A DNA stretch of 64,000 nucleotides, taken from positions 3,906,001 through 3,970,000 of the forward strand of contig NC_022663.1 in assembly GCF_000157895.3 (NCBI RefSeq), in the 5' to 3' direction. This stretch comes from Mycobacterium kansasii ATCC 12478. GTDB lineage: Bacteria > Actinomycetota > Actinomycetes > Mycobacteriales > Mycobacteriaceae. Made by a program: the position numbers and the translations under genes. Position 1 is the first letter of the stretch, and every line of letters begins with the position of its first letter. Under the pieces are notes generated by a model. The model did not search any database. It worked only from the letters and a program-made list of their open reading frames with translations, and was not told the DNA's origin. Positions 24,254-33,300 of the stretch are shown here, piece by piece.

Positions 24254-25765
24254 ATGTTCGATACCAGCGGCGCCGTTTCGCACCCTGAGGTGATCGAGAG
24301 GTTCACTGCCATGTTCGAGCGGTGCCATCCGCCGACCACACCGGCATCTGCCGCCATCGTGGACCGGCTTTGCACGGCGTCGCGGGCGGAAAACCGGTCC
24401 GCTGGTGAGCGGCTGGCCGCCATCGGCGAGCTGGATGTGTTGCGGCTGAGGGCTTCTGGCGACTGCGAGTCGTGGGGGACCGATACCTGGGATGCGGTGA
24501 GTGCGGAGGTCGCGGCGGCATTGCGGATCAGCCAGGCGTTGGCGTCGAGCTATCTGCACTATTCACGCGCCATGCGCAACCGGCTGCCGAAGTCCGGCGC
24601 GGCGCTACTGGCCGGCGACATCACCTACGCGATGTTCCAGACGATGGTGTATCGCACCGAGCTGATCGAAGATCCCGAGGTAATGGCCGCAGTGGACGCC
24701 GAGCTTGCCGTGAAGGCGAGCCGATGGCCGTCGCTGACACGCTCGCGCCTGTCGGCCTATATCGACCGGGTCGTTGCGCGTGCGGATCGTGATGCCGTGC
24801 GGCGCGCCCGGGAGCGGCAGGCGGAGCGGGAGTTCTCGATCTGGGGCAGCGACAACGGTCTCACCGAAGTCGGCGGCAGGATGGTCACCAGCGATGCAAT
24901 GGCGCTCGATGCGCGGCTGGATGCGTTGGCCGCCGCGGTATGCGCTGATGACCCGCGTACCCGCGCCCAGCGCCGCGCCGACGCACTGGGGGCGTTGGCG
25001 GTCGGGGCCGAGCGGCTGGTGTGTCGCTGCGGGCAGTCGGCCTGCCCTACCGGGACGACGCCGGCGCCGCGGCCGGTGGTCATCCACGTGGTCGCCGACC
25101 GGGCCAGCGCGGCTGGCACCTCGACAACTCCCGGCGCATTGGTCGGCGCCGAGGGCCTCATCCCGGCAGAATTGCTCGCAGAGCTGGCCGAGTCGGCGCG
25201 CCTGCGTCCGGTCGTGCACCCGATCGATGCGGCTCCCGAGGGCGGCTACACCCCGTCGCAGGCGTTGGCTGATTTTGTCCGCTGCCGGGATTTGACGTGC
25301 CGGTTTCCCGGCTGCGACCGCCCGGCAATGCACACCGACATCGACCACACCATTCCCTATGGCGACGGCGGTGCTACCCATGCCTCAAACTTGAAATGCC
25401 TTTGCCGCCAACATCATTTGGTCAAGACTTTTTGGGGATGGCGCGACAAACAGCTGCCCGACGGCACGGTGATCTGGACCTCCCCGTCCGGAGATACCTA
25501 CGTCACCACCCCGGGCAGCGCGCTGCTGTTTCCCAGCTTGTGTGCGCCTACCGGCGAGGCACCCCGGCAAGCCTCGCAAGCCAGCGCGCGCTGTGGCGAC
25601 CGTACTGCGAAGATCCCGCTGCGGGCCACCAGCCGGGCGCAGAACCGTGCTCGCTACATCGCCGCCGAAAGGCGAAAAAACCACCAGATCCGCGAGCGAG
25701 TCGCCGCCCAGCAGCAGTCGGAGGACATCCCGGTCGTCGTAGACGACGAACCTCCGCCCTTTTAG
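24254..25765 (+). CDS. 13E12 repeat family protein (DUF222 plus HNH)
   Basis: This is a 503-residue member of the mycobacterial 13E12 family, with an N-terminal DUF222 region (about residues 30-330) and a C-terminal HNH nuclease domain. The HNH core has CRFPGCDRPA, TDIDHTIPYGDGG, ASNLKCLCRQHH: two zinc-type cysteine pairs and the catalytic His of the DH motif. The frame is intact. 13E12 genes are multicopy in mycobacteria, and in M. tuberculosis copies serve as phiRv1 prophage attachment sites, so this locus could be an integration target; no prophage is present. ATG 24254 was chosen by family length. The role is unknown, probably nuclease activity in a selfish or defence element. Confidence 0.92.
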   Translation: MFDTSGAVSHPEVIERFTAMFERCHPPTTPASAAIVDRLCTASRAENRSAGERLAAIGELDVLRLRASGDCESWGTDTWDAVSAEVAAALRISQALASSYLHYSRAMRNRLPKSGAALLAGDITYAMFQTMVYRTELIEDPEVMAAVDAELAVKASRWPSLTRSRLSAYIDRVVARADRDAVRRARERQAEREFSIWGSDNGLTEVGGRMVTSDAMALDARLDALAAAVCADDPRTRAQRRADALGALAVGAERLVCRCGQSACPTGTTPAPRPVVIHVVADRASAAGTSTTPGALVGAEGLIPAELLAELAESARLRPVVHPIDAAPEGGYTPSQALADFVRCRDLTCRFPGCDRPAMHTDIDHTIPYGDGGATHASNLKCLCRQHHLVKTFWGWRDKQLPDGTVIWTSPSGDTYVTTPGSALLFPSLCAPTGEAPRQASQASARCGDRTAKIPLRATSRAQNRARYIAAERRKNHQIRERVAAQQQSEDIPVVVDDEPPPF

Positions 25766-25789
25766 CGGGGCCGCAAGCCGGCGACTCGG

Positions 25790-26410
25790 TCAGCCGGACA
25801 AGAGACTTAGCGCCGCGTCGACCGCCAGCGCGGCGACGTCGACGGTCTTCGAGCCCAAATCGTGTCGGGCGCCGGTGATCTCGACGATCTCGGTGGGCGC
25901 GTTGATCAGCGCCGCGGCATCGCGCAGCTCTGTGATGGTGCCGAAGGGGTCGGAGCTGCCGTGGGTGAAAACCGTGGGCACGGTGATGCTCGGCAGATGC
26001 TCGGTGCGGGCGCGATCCGGTTTGCCGGGCGGGTGCACCGGATAGGAGAACAGCGTCAGGACGTCCACCGCTGCGCCACCGGCAGCCACCACCATCGACG
26101 TCTGCCGGCCTCCGTAGGAATGTCCACCCGCAATCAACGGGCCGTCGACCAGCCCGCGGCACCACTCGATCGCTTCGACGATGCCCGCTCGGTCGGATTC
26201 TGCCGCGCCCGACGGTGGGCCTTTCGGTCGGCGGCGACGGTAGGGCAGGTTATACCGGACGGCCAGCCAGCCACGACGAGCCCATTCGTCGCAAAGCTGT
26301 TGCAGCAAAACAGAGTCACGGCTGCCACCAGCACCGTGAGTCAGCACCGCGACGCCGTTCGCGCGGCCGTCGGGTTCATGTGCGATGCCCGAAATCCGGT
26401 CGAGGTTCAT
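25790..26410 (-). CDS. Alpha/beta hydrolase (Rv0421c-like)
   Basis: A 206-residue dienelactone-hydrolase/KANL3-Tex30-type alpha/beta hydrolase. The oxyanion region LTHGAGGSRDS, the nucleophile elbow GGHSYGGRQTS, the acid region FTHGSSDPFG and the final His in ITGARHDLG form a plausible catalytic set. No signal peptide is present, so it is cytosolic; the substrate is unknown. ATG 26410 overlaps the thiD stop (ATGA), so it is the last gene of the thiC-thiD unit. Starts further upstream would lie within thiD. Confidence 0.88.
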   Translation of the reverse strand: MNLDRISGIAHEPDGRANGVAVLTHGAGGSRDSVLLQQLCDEWARRGWLAVRYNLPYRRRRPKGPPSGAAESDRAGIVEAIEWCRGLVDGPLIAGGHSYGGRQTSMVVAAGGAAVDVLTLFSYPVHPPGKPDRARTEHLPSITVPTVFTHGSSDPFGTITELRDAAALINAPTEIVEITGARHDLGSKTVDVAALAVDAALSLLSG

Positions 26411-27234
26411 GACAGCCGAAACAATGGCGAGACCGGGCCATGACCGGCCCCCAGCGGGTAGGCGGCGCGCAAACATTCGGTGACCCAACGCTTTCCGAAG
26501 GCCACCGCATCGGGCACGGTGAACCCGTGCGCCAGCGCACAAGCGACCGCGGCGGCCAGGGTGTCGCCGCCGCCGTGGTCGTTGCCCGTACTCACTCGCG
26601 CCGCGTCGAACTCGTGAAAGTCGGCCCCACCGTAGAGCAGATCGCAGCTGCGCTCCGACGACCGCAGATGCCCGCCCTTGACCAGCGCCCAGCGCGGACC
26701 CAGGGCATGCAGGGCTTTGGCCGCCGCGCGCTGCGATTCGCCGTCCACCACGTCGATATCCACCAGCAGGCGCACCTCGTCCAGATTCGGCGTCACCAGC
26801 GTGGCCAGCGGAAACAGTTCAGCGCGAAGCGAATCCAGGTCCGACGCGGCCAGCAGCGGGTTGCCGTGCATGGATACGCAGACCGGGTCGACGACGAGCG
26901 GGACGCCCAACTCGAGCCGGCGCCACGTTGCGGCCACCGCCGAAATGATGCGCGACGACGCCAGCATCCCCGTCTTGGCGGCCTGGATACCGATGTCGTT
27001 GACCACGGCCTCGACCTGGCCGACGACAACATCGGCGGGCACCTCGTGAAAGCTCTTGACGCCCAACGTGTTCTGCACGGTAACGGCGGTGACGGCGACG
27101 CACGCATGCACGCCGAGCAACGCCATGGTCCGCATATCGGCCTGGATACCGGCGCCCCCGCCGGAGTCCGACCCGGCGATCGTCAGCACCCGCAGCGGGG
27201 TCGTCCCCGGCGGCGGCACGGGCAGATAATTCAC
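26407..27234 (-). CDS. thiD: Hydroxymethylpyrimidine/phosphomethylpyrimidine kinase ThiD
   Basis: ThiD phosphorylates hydroxymethylpyrimidine (phosphate) to the diphosphate used by ThiE. The 275-residue ribokinase-fold protein shows LTIAGSDSGGGAGIQADMRT near the N-terminus, AAKTGMLAS, VVDPVCVSMHG, TPNLDEVRLL and the catalytic-Asp loop STGNDHGGGDTLAAAVA. The last has an Asn-Asp-His-Gly-Gly-Gly-Asp arrangement like its M. tuberculosis counterpart. GTG 27234 is the first plausible start; longer in-frame codons give no similarity. It follows thiC by 74 bases and is probably on the riboswitch-controlled mRNA. Confidence 0.93.
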   Translation of the reverse strand: MNYLPVPPPGTTPLRVLTIAGSDSGGGAGIQADMRTMALLGVHACVAVTAVTVQNTLGVKSFHEVPADVVVGQVEAVVNDIGIQAAKTGMLASSRIISAVAATWRRLELGVPLVVDPVCVSMHGNPLLAASDLDSLRAELFPLATLVTPNLDEVRLLVDIDVVDGESQRAAAKALHALGPRWALVKGGHLRSSERSCDLLYGGADFHEFDAARVSTGNDHGGGDTLAAAVACALAHGFTVPDAVAFGKRWVTECLRAAYPLGAGHGPVSPLFRLS

Positions 27235-27308
27235 TGTGTCGGACGAGGGGTGACCCGGCCCCTGCAAGCGGGAGGTGCCCCCAGCGCCCGGCTCCGCCGC
27301 GCTTGCGA

Positions 27309-28955
27309 TCACCGCTGTGTGATCGGCAGATACACCCGGTTGCCGTGCTCGGCGAACTCGCGGGACTTCTCGGCCATCCCTTCGGCCAGCATGGCTTCGA
27401 TGTCCTCTTCGGTCTCCAGCCCGTGTTTGGCGGCAAAGTCGCGCACGTCCTGCGTGATGCGCATGGAGCAGAACTTGGGCCCGCACATCGAGCAGAAGTG
27501 TGCGGTCTTAGCCGGTTCGGCGGGCAGCGTCTCGTCGTGGAATTCCCGTGCGGTGTCGGGATCCAGCGACAAGGCGAACTGGTCATTCCATCGGAATTCA
27601 AATCGGGCCGTGGACAGCGCGTCATCGCGCTCCTGGGCGCGGGGGTGACCCTTGGCGAGGTCGGCCGAGTGGGCGGCGATCTTGTAGGCGATCACGCCGT
27701 CCTTGACGTCCTTGCGGTCCGGCAGGCCAAGGTGTTCCTTCGGCGTGACGTAGCACAACATCGCGGTGCCGGCCTGGGCGATGATGGCCGCGCCGATCGC
27801 GGACGTGATGTGGTCGTAGGCCGGCGCGATGTCGGTGGCCAGGGGACCCAGCGTGTAGAAAGGGGCCTCCTCGCACAGCTCCTCTTCCAGGCGCACGTTC
27901 TCGACGATCTTGTGCATGGGTATGTGGCCCGGTCCTTCGATCATCACCTGTGAACCATGGGCTTTCGCGATCTTGGTCAGCTCGCCCAGGGTGCGCAGCT
28001 CGGCGAACTGGGCGGCGTCGTTGGCGTCGGCGATCGAACCCGGCCGCAACCCGTCACCCAGCGAGAACGTGACGTCGTAGCGTGCGAATATGTCGCAAAG
28101 TTCGTCGAAATGCGTGTAGAGGAACGACTCTCGGTGATGGGCCAGGCACCAGGCGGCCATGATCGATCCGCCGCGCGACACGATCCCGGTGACGCGTTTG
28201 GCGGTCAGCGGCACATACCGCAGCAGCACCCCGGCGTGCACGGTCATGTAGTCGACGCCCTGCTCGCACTGCTCGATCACGGTGTCGCGGTAGATCTCCC
28301 AGGTCAGCTCGGTGGGGTCGCCCTTGACCTTCTCCAGCGCCTGGTAGATCGGTACCGTGCCGACCGGCACGGGAGAATTGCGCAGGATCCACTCGCGGGT
28401 TTCGTGGATGTTCTTACCGGTTGACAGGTCCATGATGGTGTCGGCGCCCCACCGGGTGGCCCACACCATCTTGTCGACCTCCTCGGCGATCGAGGACGTC
28501 ACCGCCGAATTGCCGATGTTCGCGTTGACCTTGACCGCGAACGCCTTGCCGATGATCATCGGCTCGCTCTCGGGATGGTTGTGGTTGGCCGGGATCACCG
28601 CCCGCCCACGGGCGACCTCGTCGCGCACCAGCTCGGCCGGCATCCCTTCGCGCGAGGCGATGAACGCCATCTCGGCGGTGATCTCGCCGGCGCGGGCGCG
28701 CTGCAGCTGGGTGCCGCGATCGCGGACCACCGCGGGCCGCGCGGGCAGGCCGGCGGTCAGATCGATGACGGTGTCGGGGTCGGTGTAGGGGCCGGACGTG
28801 TCGTAGAGGTCGAAGTGATCCCCGGTGGAAAGGTGCACCCGCCGGAACGGCACGCGAGCGCCGGGCACCCCATCCAGCGTGCGATAAGCCTTGCTGCTGC
28901 CCGCGATGGGTCCAGTGGTCACCGAAGGTGCCGACGGTTCGGTGGTCAGGGTCAT
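27309..28955 (-). CDS. thiC: Phosphomethylpyrimidine synthase ThiC
   Basis: ThiC is the radical-SAM enzyme that rearranges aminoimidazole ribotide to hydroxymethylpyrimidine phosphate. The 548 residues carry the C-terminal 4Fe-4S site CSMCGPKFC (CX2CX4C), and the barrel shows SREGMPAELVRDEVARGRA, the MDLSTGKNIHETREWILRNS block, and EGPGHIPMH. The open frame starts at ATG 28961, but that codon abuts the ribosome site ggag with one base of spacing. The second ATG (28955), seven bases from ggag and giving the M. tuberculosis-like N-terminus, is a better start. A TPP riboswitch lies immediately upstream. The gene heads the thiC-thiD-hydrolase unit. Confidence 0.95.
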   Translation of the reverse strand: MTLTTEPSAPSVTTGPIAGSSKAYRTLDGVPGARVPFRRVHLSTGDHFDLYDTSGPYTDPDTVIDLTAGLPARPAVVRDRGTQLQRARAGEITAEMAFIASREGMPAELVRDEVARGRAVIPANHNHPESEPMIIGKAFAVKVNANIGNSAVTSSIAEEVDKMVWATRWGADTIMDLSTGKNIHETREWILRNSPVPVGTVPIYQALEKVKGDPTELTWEIYRDTVIEQCEQGVDYMTVHAGVLLRYVPLTAKRVTGIVSRGGSIMAAWCLAHHRESFLYTHFDELCDIFARYDVTFSLGDGLRPGSIADANDAAQFAELRTLGELTKIAKAHGSQVMIEGPGHIPMHKIVENVRLEEELCEEAPFYTLGPLATDIAPAYDHITSAIGAAIIAQAGTAMLCYVTPKEHLGLPDRKDVKDGVIAYKIAAHSADLAKGHPRAQERDDALSTARFEFRWNDQFALSLDPDTAREFHDETLPAEPAKTAHFCSMCGPKFCSMRITQDVRDFAAKHGLETEEDIEAMLAEGMAEKSREFAEHGNRVYLPITQR

Positions 28956-28963
28956 TGTCATCT

Positions 28964-29050
28964 CCCTACGCCGGCATTACCCGGTCAGGTTCGTACGGTC
29001 GACGGCCCCGAGCCGTCCTCTCAGCGCACTGGGTGTGCGCTCCCGTGTGG
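28964..29050 (-). promoter_or_regulatory. TPP riboswitch upstream of thiC
   Basis: Read on the minus strand, the leader contains cacacgggagcgcacaccc, the gctgagag core, a GC-rich P3 (gacggctcggggccgtc), then acctgaccgggtaatgccgg and cgtagggag. These are the conserved TPP aptamer parts in order. It is compact, without the P3 enlargement of the thiO copy. The aptamer end supplies the ribosome site for thiC, so translation control is likely. Confidence 0.95.
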
Positions 29051-29139
29051 ATTAGGTGGATGTACCCAACGCTAGCGCAGCGCGGCACCGCTGTGCAGGG
29101 GCGTCTGGAGCGTGCTGGCCGGTCGGCTCGCGAAGTGGG

Positions 29140-29835
29140 ATGATTTCAGACGTGCACCTGCCCGACTGCCGTGACCATCCGACCGGCGGCGAAATGTCCG
29201 CCGGGCTCAGTAAGTACTTGAATGTCGGCGCTTTTCGATTCTGGTTCGTCGGTCAACGTTGGGAGTGGTCCGACGAAGTAGCACGAATGCATGGCTACGA
29301 ACCCGGATCGGTTGTGCCGACGACGAAGCTGCTGCTGTCGCACAAACATCCCGACGACCGCGCCCATGTCCAGGACTTGCTCGACTACGCGTTGCGCTCG
29401 GGAGGCTCGTTTTCGAGCCGTCATCGATTCGTCGACACCGGGGGCAAGGTGCACGACGCGATCGTCGTGGCCGATCGCATGCTCGACGATTCGGGTGCCG
29501 TACTGGGCACCGCCGGCTATTACATCGACCTCACCGACACCTTCGACGAAACCCGGCAGGAAGTGCTCGACGAGGCTCTGCCCGACCTGTTCGAGAACCG
29601 CGCGGCGATCGAGCAGGCCAAGGGTGTACTGATGGCCGTGTACCGGGTCAGCCCCGAGCAGGCATTCCGTGTCCTGCAGTGGCGGTCGCAGGAGACCAAC
29701 ACCAAAGTGCGCGCGCTGGCAAAGCAGTTGATCGCCGAAGTCGCCACCTTGCCGTCGCCCTCGGCGACCGTCCAAAGCCAGTTCGACCATCTGTTGCTGA
29801 CGGTGCATGAACGTATCCCGGCCGGAGCGGGTTAG
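29140..29835 (+). CDS. PAS-ANTAR regulator
   Basis: This 231-residue protein has a PAS domain (about residues 20-145: FRFWFVGQRWEWSDEVARMH, then HKHPDDRAHV, and YYIDLTDT) and a C-terminal ANTAR domain (about 160-215: ENRAAIEQAKGVLMAVYRVS, FRVLQWRSQETNTKVRALA). ANTAR domains bind paired hexaloop RNA hairpins and usually act as antiterminators; the PAS part would sense the input. No such paired hairpins are obvious in the window. ATG 29140 was chosen; ATG 29194 (MSAGLSKYLN) is a good alternative nearer to the conserved part. It is 93 bases upstream of the STAS gene and in the same direction, so it is probably part of the same signalling island. Confidence 0.88.
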   Translation: MISDVHLPDCRDHPTGGEMSAGLSKYLNVGAFRFWFVGQRWEWSDEVARMHGYEPGSVVPTTKLLLSHKHPDDRAHVQDLLDYALRSGGSFSSRHRFVDTGGKVHDAIVVADRMLDDSGAVLGTAGYYIDLTDTFDETRQEVLDEALPDLFENRAAIEQAKGVLMAVYRVSPEQAFRVLQWRSQETNTKVRALAKQLIAEVATLPSPSATVQSQFDHLLLTVHERIPAGAG

Positions 29836-29928
29836 GCTGTAGCAATCTAGGACGGCGCAGGCGTGGGTCGGGCGCCCCGCCCCAGTTAGTACCGGAATTT
29901 CGACATATTCGCGGGCGGAGTGAAGGCA

Positions 29929-30309
29929 ATGGACCTGCTGGCGGTCGGACATGAGGTTTGCCAGGACGCCGTTGTAGTGCGTGCCGAGGGAGATATCGAC
30001 TCGACCACCGTCGACGAACTCACCGCCCACCTGACCGCGGCCCTGCAGCTGGCCGCCACCCACCCCGCCCGCCTGGTCATCATCGATTTGCAGCCGGTGA
30101 CCTTCTTCGGAAGCGCCGGATTGAACGCGGTGCTGGATTGCCACGAGCAGGGGATCGCCGCCGGGACGTCGGTCCGGCTGGTCGCAGGCCACGGTCAGGT
30201 CACCCAGCCGATCAAGGTGACCGAGCTGGACCGCATACTCGAGATCTACCCCACGCTGTCGCAAGCCCTGCGGACGTGCCCACCCAAGGATTCTGAACAG
30301 GCGCGATGA
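29929..30309 (+). CDS. STAS-domain anti-sigma factor antagonist
   Basis: A 126-residue single STAS domain of the SpoIIAA/RsbV type. The phosphorylatable serine is S62 in TFFGSAGLNAV, preceded by the typical beta-strand ARLVIIDLQPV. Such proteins bind and sequester RsbW-type anti-sigma kinases when dephosphorylated. ATG 29929 has ggag eight bases upstream and is preferred to GTG 29920. The stop overlaps the ATG of the large fused kinase/phosphatase (ATGA), which makes that protein's phosphatase and ATPase domains the obvious regulators of this serine. No sigma factor is encoded nearby. Confidence 0.9.
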   Translation: MDLLAVGHEVCQDAVVVRAEGDIDSTTVDELTAHLTAALQLAATHPARLVIIDLQPVTFFGSAGLNAVLDCHEQGIAAGTSVRLVAGHGQVTQPIKVTELDRILEIYPTLSQALRTCPPKDSEQAR

Positions 30310-33300
30310 GCGAGCCGACCCCGCCCAGCACATCCGGTAGGCGACAGCTACCCGATGACTTGGCGGCCGCGGTCCCGTTGGGCGGCGAAATGGGCCGGTG
30401 TTTCGCTGAGTTCGATTGGGCAGCACATCCGCTCGGGCCGCCCGCCGACTGGTCGCCCGAGATTCGGACGGCGGTGGCGGTGGCTTTGACGTCGCGGTTT
30501 CCCATCGTCTTGTGGTTGGACCCGACAGAGCTGTTTCTGATGTACAACGACGCGTACGCGCACATCCTGGGTGACAAGCATCCGGCGGCTCTGGGGGCTC
30601 CCGGCCGGCAGGTGTGGCCGGAGATCTGGACAGCGATCGGGCCGATGCTGGCCGGGGTCGTGGCGACCGGCAGGGCCACCTGGTCGGACGACCTGATGTT
30701 GCCGCTGGTGACCGCGGGCATGCCGCAGGAGCGGTACTTCACGTTCACCTACAGCCCGATCATCGGCGGCCGGGGTGCCGTCACGGCCGTCTTCTGCGCC
30801 GTCATCGAAACCACCCAGCGGGTGCTGAGCGAGCGCCGCCTGCACCTGCTCAATGCCGTGGCATCGGCGACCATGGAGACCCGGACCATCGAGGACGCGG
30901 TGACCGCAGCCGTCACCGCCTGTGCCAGCCAGCCCGAGGATCTGCCGTTCATCGCGGTCTATGTGCGAGACGGGCCCGACACCAATACGGACGGGGCCAC
31001 GCTGCGCGGCGCCACGCCGTCGATGCGGTCGGTGCTACCCGCCGACCTGGCGTTGCTGACAGGGCGGGATCCGGCATTGCGATCGCGGGAGACGGCGCAC
31101 GTCGTCGACCACCTTGACGAGCTGATGCCCGGCATCGACACCGTTTTCACCCAGGACTGTCCGAGGCAGGCGCTGGTGCTGCCGCTCAGCGAGAACCCGG
31201 CCCCGGGGGCGCTGGTAGTCGGGACGAATCCGCGCCGTCCGCTGGACCCGCTATATCAGAGCTTCTGCCAGCTGCTCGCCGACCAGCTGTCCGCGGCGTT
31301 CGCGGCCGCGCTCTCCTATGAGCAGCAAATGCGGCGAGCCGATGCGCTGGCCGAACTGGATCGGGCGAAGACAGCCTTCTTGACCAACGTCAGCCACGAG
31401 TTCCGCACTCCGCTGACGCTGCTGCTCGGACCGCTCGACGACGCGCGGTCCGACGCCGGGTCCGACACACTCCTGGCCGAACGGCTGGGCACCGCGCGAC
31501 GTAACGCGCGGCGTTTGCAGCGGATGGTGGACTCGCTGCTGGACTTCTCCCGCATCGAAGCCGGCCGCGCGAACGCGAAGCTGGCATGCACCGACGTGGG
31601 GGCGTTGACCTCGGATATCGCCTCGTCGTTCAGCGAGCTGTGTGCACGTGCAGGTCTCGATCTGGTGCTGGACTGTCATCCGGTGTTAGCCGATGTCGAT
31701 CCGGACATGTGGGAGACGATCGTGCTGAACCTGCTCTCCAACGCGGTCAAGTACACGCTGACCGGATCGATCACGGTCGAGGTGCGCAGCGAAGGCGCGC
31801 ACTGCCGCTTTGCCGTGCGCGACACCGGGGTCGGGATTGCCGGACACGACCTGGGCCGCCTGTTCGAGCGCTTCTACCGGGCCGCAAACGTCAGCGGGCG
31901 CAGCGCGGAGGGCACCGGCATCGGGCTGTCCCTGGTGCGCGGCCTGGTCGAGTTGCAGCGCGGCACGGTGCAGATCGACAGTGAACCGGGTCGCGGTACC
32001 ACGGTGACCATTCGCCTTCCGTCGTCAGTAGGCGACACAGCCGTCGACCCGTCGCCCGCCCGGCTCAAGGACGGGAGCAATCCGTACGTCGAGGAGGCCA
32101 GCCAGTGGTTGGGGTCGTCGACGCTGCCCACGGACGTCAGCCGTGACCCGGGGCGTGGGGTGGTGCTGATCGTCGACGACAACGCCGACATGCGGGCCTA
32201 CCTGGACCGGGTGTTGTCGCCGCACTGGCAGACCATTCTGGTCGCCGACGGCGAGGCGGCGCTGAACGCGACTCGCCGGCTGCACCCGGATGTGATCGTG
32301 ACCGACGTCATGATGCCGTCCCTGGACGGATTCGAATTCGTCGCGGCCATTCGCGAGGATCCGGTCCTCGCGGCCACGCCGGTGATCATGCTGTCCGCCC
32401 GGGCCGGCGCCGAAGCCGTCAGCGAAGGCCTCGCCGGCGGTGCCGACGACTACCTGCCCAAGCCGTTCCGGTCCCAGGAACTCGTCGAGCGAGTGAAGTC
32501 CCGGCTGGCCGCCGTCGACCGGGAGCGCAGGCGGCAGGGGCTGGCGGTGGATCTGGCCGAGCTTGACGCCGCGCTGCAGGCCAGGGACTCGGTAGCCGGA
32601 ATACTGGCCGCGATGCTCGACTCCCGGTTCGGATCGGACGCTGCCGCGGTCGGAATCGGGATTGTCGACGGCGATTACGCCCGCTTCGAATACGCCGGCG
32701 GTCTTCCCGCCGAAGTGCGCGACCGTTATCACGTTGTCTCGCTGAACAGCCCCCTGGTCGGACCCGACGTCATCCGCCGCGGAACACCCATGGTCGTCAG
32801 CGACACCCTGGCGCTGCCGCCGCGCTATCAACACGCCGTGCAGGACACCGCGACCAGTGTTCGCGCATGTGTCGCCCACCCGTTGCGCGGTCGCACCGGC
32901 CGTGTCATCGGAGTGCTGATCCTGCTCTGGCCCACGCCGCGCCAGTTCGACGCCGCTGAACTCGACATGTTCACGCGGATAGCCGAATTCACCCAATCCG
33001 CACTGGACCGGGTCCTGCTCAGAGCCCAGGAACACCGGATCGCCGTCTCATTCCAGGAGCACCTTCTCGACCTGAATCGCGGGTCGGCGGCCGCGGCGGT
33101 GGCCGCGGTGTACCAACCGGCGGGTGAAGCGATGCGGGTTGGCGGCGACTGGTATTTGGTGACGCCGTTGGATGGCGACGGCACGATCGGGATTTCGGTG
33201 GGGGATGTCGTCGGGCATGGTCTGCCCGCCGCGATCGTGATGAGCCGACTGCGCGCGGCGGTGGCTGCCTCCGCGCTCACGTCGGCCGAGCCGTCCGATG

